6,403 bases of DNA, from positions 1 to 6,403 of the forward strand of contig JAEUJT010000308.1 of the NCBI GenBank assembly GCA_016793525.1, given 5' to 3'. The notes beneath the pieces are model-generated. The model saw only the letters and a list, made by a program, of their open reading frames with translations. It had not been told where the DNA came from and made no database searches. The position numbers and the translations under genes are program-made. Below, in pieces: positions 5,869 to 6,403 of this stretch (positions are counted from its first letter, which is position 1; every line of letters begins with the position of its first letter). Origin of the DNA: Archangium sp. (GTDB taxonomy: Bacteria; Myxococcota; Myxococcia; Myxococcales; Myxococcaceae).

Positions 5869-6403
5869 ATGGAGATCGTCTCGGTACAGCGCGCCCTCAC
5901 CGGTGGCATCGCAGTGAATTCGAAGGTCGAAGTCCGTGGCTGGGTGCGCACCCGCCGCGACTCGAAGGCCGGCATCTCGTTCGTCAACGTCAGCGACGGC
6001 AGCTGCCAAGACCCGATTCAGGTCGTCGCGCCCGCCACGCTCGGCAACTACCAGAGCGAGGTGCTGAAGCTCACCGCCGGCGCCTCGGTCATCGCCCAGG
6101 GCACCCTCGTGCAGTCTCAGGGCAAGGGCCAGTCGATGGAGATTCAGGCCGATTCAGTGCAGGTGCTCGGGCTGGTCGACGACCCCGAGACGTACCCGAT
6201 TCAGCCCAAGCAGCACTCGCTCGAGTTCCTGCGTGAGGTGGCTCACCTCCGCCCGCGCACCAACACCTTCGGCGCGGTCACTCGCGTGCGCCACCACGCC
6301 GCCCAGGCGATTCACCGCTTCTTCCACGAAGAGGGGTTCTTCTGGGTCAACACGCCGATCATCACCGCCAGCGACGCGGAAGGAGCGGGGCAGATGTTCC
6401 GGG
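5869..6403 (+). CDS. asnS: asparaginyl-tRNA synthetase, 3' truncated by window edge
   Basis: The frame starts at ATG 5869 and is open to the right edge, giving 178 residues, a little under 40% of the usual 460-470. AsnRS charges tRNA-Asn with asparagine in the cytoplasm using ATP. Residues about 20-102 are the N-terminal OB-fold that binds the anticodon, with [20 protein letters not shown] (22-41) and DPIQVV (48-53). Then come the AsnRS-specific linker [15 protein letters not shown] (109-123), [12 protein letters not shown] (126-137) and class II motif 1, from AIHRFF to the conserved Pro163 in NTPIITASD. The last visible residues, EGAGQMFR, enter the catalytic core. These signatures separate it from the related AspRS. 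A full-length AsnRS suggests direct charging of tRNA-Asn instead of sole reliance on the amidotransferase route. The start is 48 nt after the lipoprotein stop, with its own candidate promoter. Very firm, apart from the unseen C-terminus. Confidence 0.96.
   Translation, partial: MEIVSVQRALTGGIAVNSKVEVRGWVRTRRDSKAGISFVNVSDGSCQDPIQVVAPATLGNYQSEVLKLTAGASVIAQGTLVQSQGKGQSMEIQADSVQVLGLVDDPETYPIQPKQHSLEFLREVAHLRPRTNTFGAVTRVRHHAAQAIHRFFHEEGFFWVNTPIITASDAEGAGQMFR

Noticed and set aside
6367..6403. GAGQMF in AsnRS in place of the E. coli-like GAGEMF
   Set aside because: I am not sure how variable this position is in the family; with the rest of the catalytic core outside the window it is not a supportable anomaly.
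1..6403. Search for tRNA genes, CRISPR-like repeats, insertion sequences, attachment sites, riboswitches and long repeats
   Set aside because: Gaps are all under 50 nt and filled with short non-repeating sequence; no spaced repeats, transposase motifs or cloverleaf candidates were seen.

Overview
This is a GC-rich window (about two thirds G+C by eye) in which all nine genes lie on the + strand and are tightly packed. The likely source is a myxobacterium (Myxococcota, formerly Deltaproteobacteria) or a close relative. The reasons are the FHA + DUF4388/PATAN signalling protein next to a TPR protein, the high G+C with G/C-ending codons, and frequent GTG starts. No gene gives a species-level call.

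Layout: (1) 1-557, the 3' part of an alpha/beta hydrolase. (2) 601-1335, a six-repeat TPR protein. (3) 1368-2300, an FHA-DUF4388 protein. (4) 2312-3364, selD, selenophosphate synthetase. (5) 3414-4193, a secreted zinc N-acetylmuramoyl-L-alanine amidase. (6) 4212-4925, rph, RNase PH. (7) 4922-5500, rdgB, XTP/dITP pyrophosphatase, overlapping rph by 4 nt. (8) 5515-5820, a small unrecognised lipoprotein. (9) 5869-6403, the 5' part of asnS, asparaginyl-tRNA synthetase, running off the window. No gap exceeds 50 nt. I see no RNA gene, mobile element, CRISPR array or long repeat.

How the genes work together: TPR and FHA-DUF4388 (32 nt apart) look like one scaffold/phosphopeptide-reading signalling module, with selD only 11 nt behind. 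rph-rdgB is a familiar bacterial pair (RNA 3'-end trimming and nucleotide-pool cleaning) and is translationally coupled here. The amidase in front and the lipoprotein behind are envelope proteins. Three starts (amidase, rph, asnS) have a TA-containing -10-like box 12-13 nt before the start codon and no well-placed Shine-Dalgarno, suggesting leaderless transcripts. In contrast, the TPR and FHA genes have ordinary purine-rich ribosome sites.

I found no undescribed multi-gene system. The strongest unexplained signal is compositional: isoleucine is written ATT almost only when the next base is C, and ATC otherwise. This goes with a marked shortage of the tetramer ATCC/GGAT. The genes themselves are mostly ordinary housekeeping genes; the TPR/FHA pair and the small lipoprotein are the least understood.
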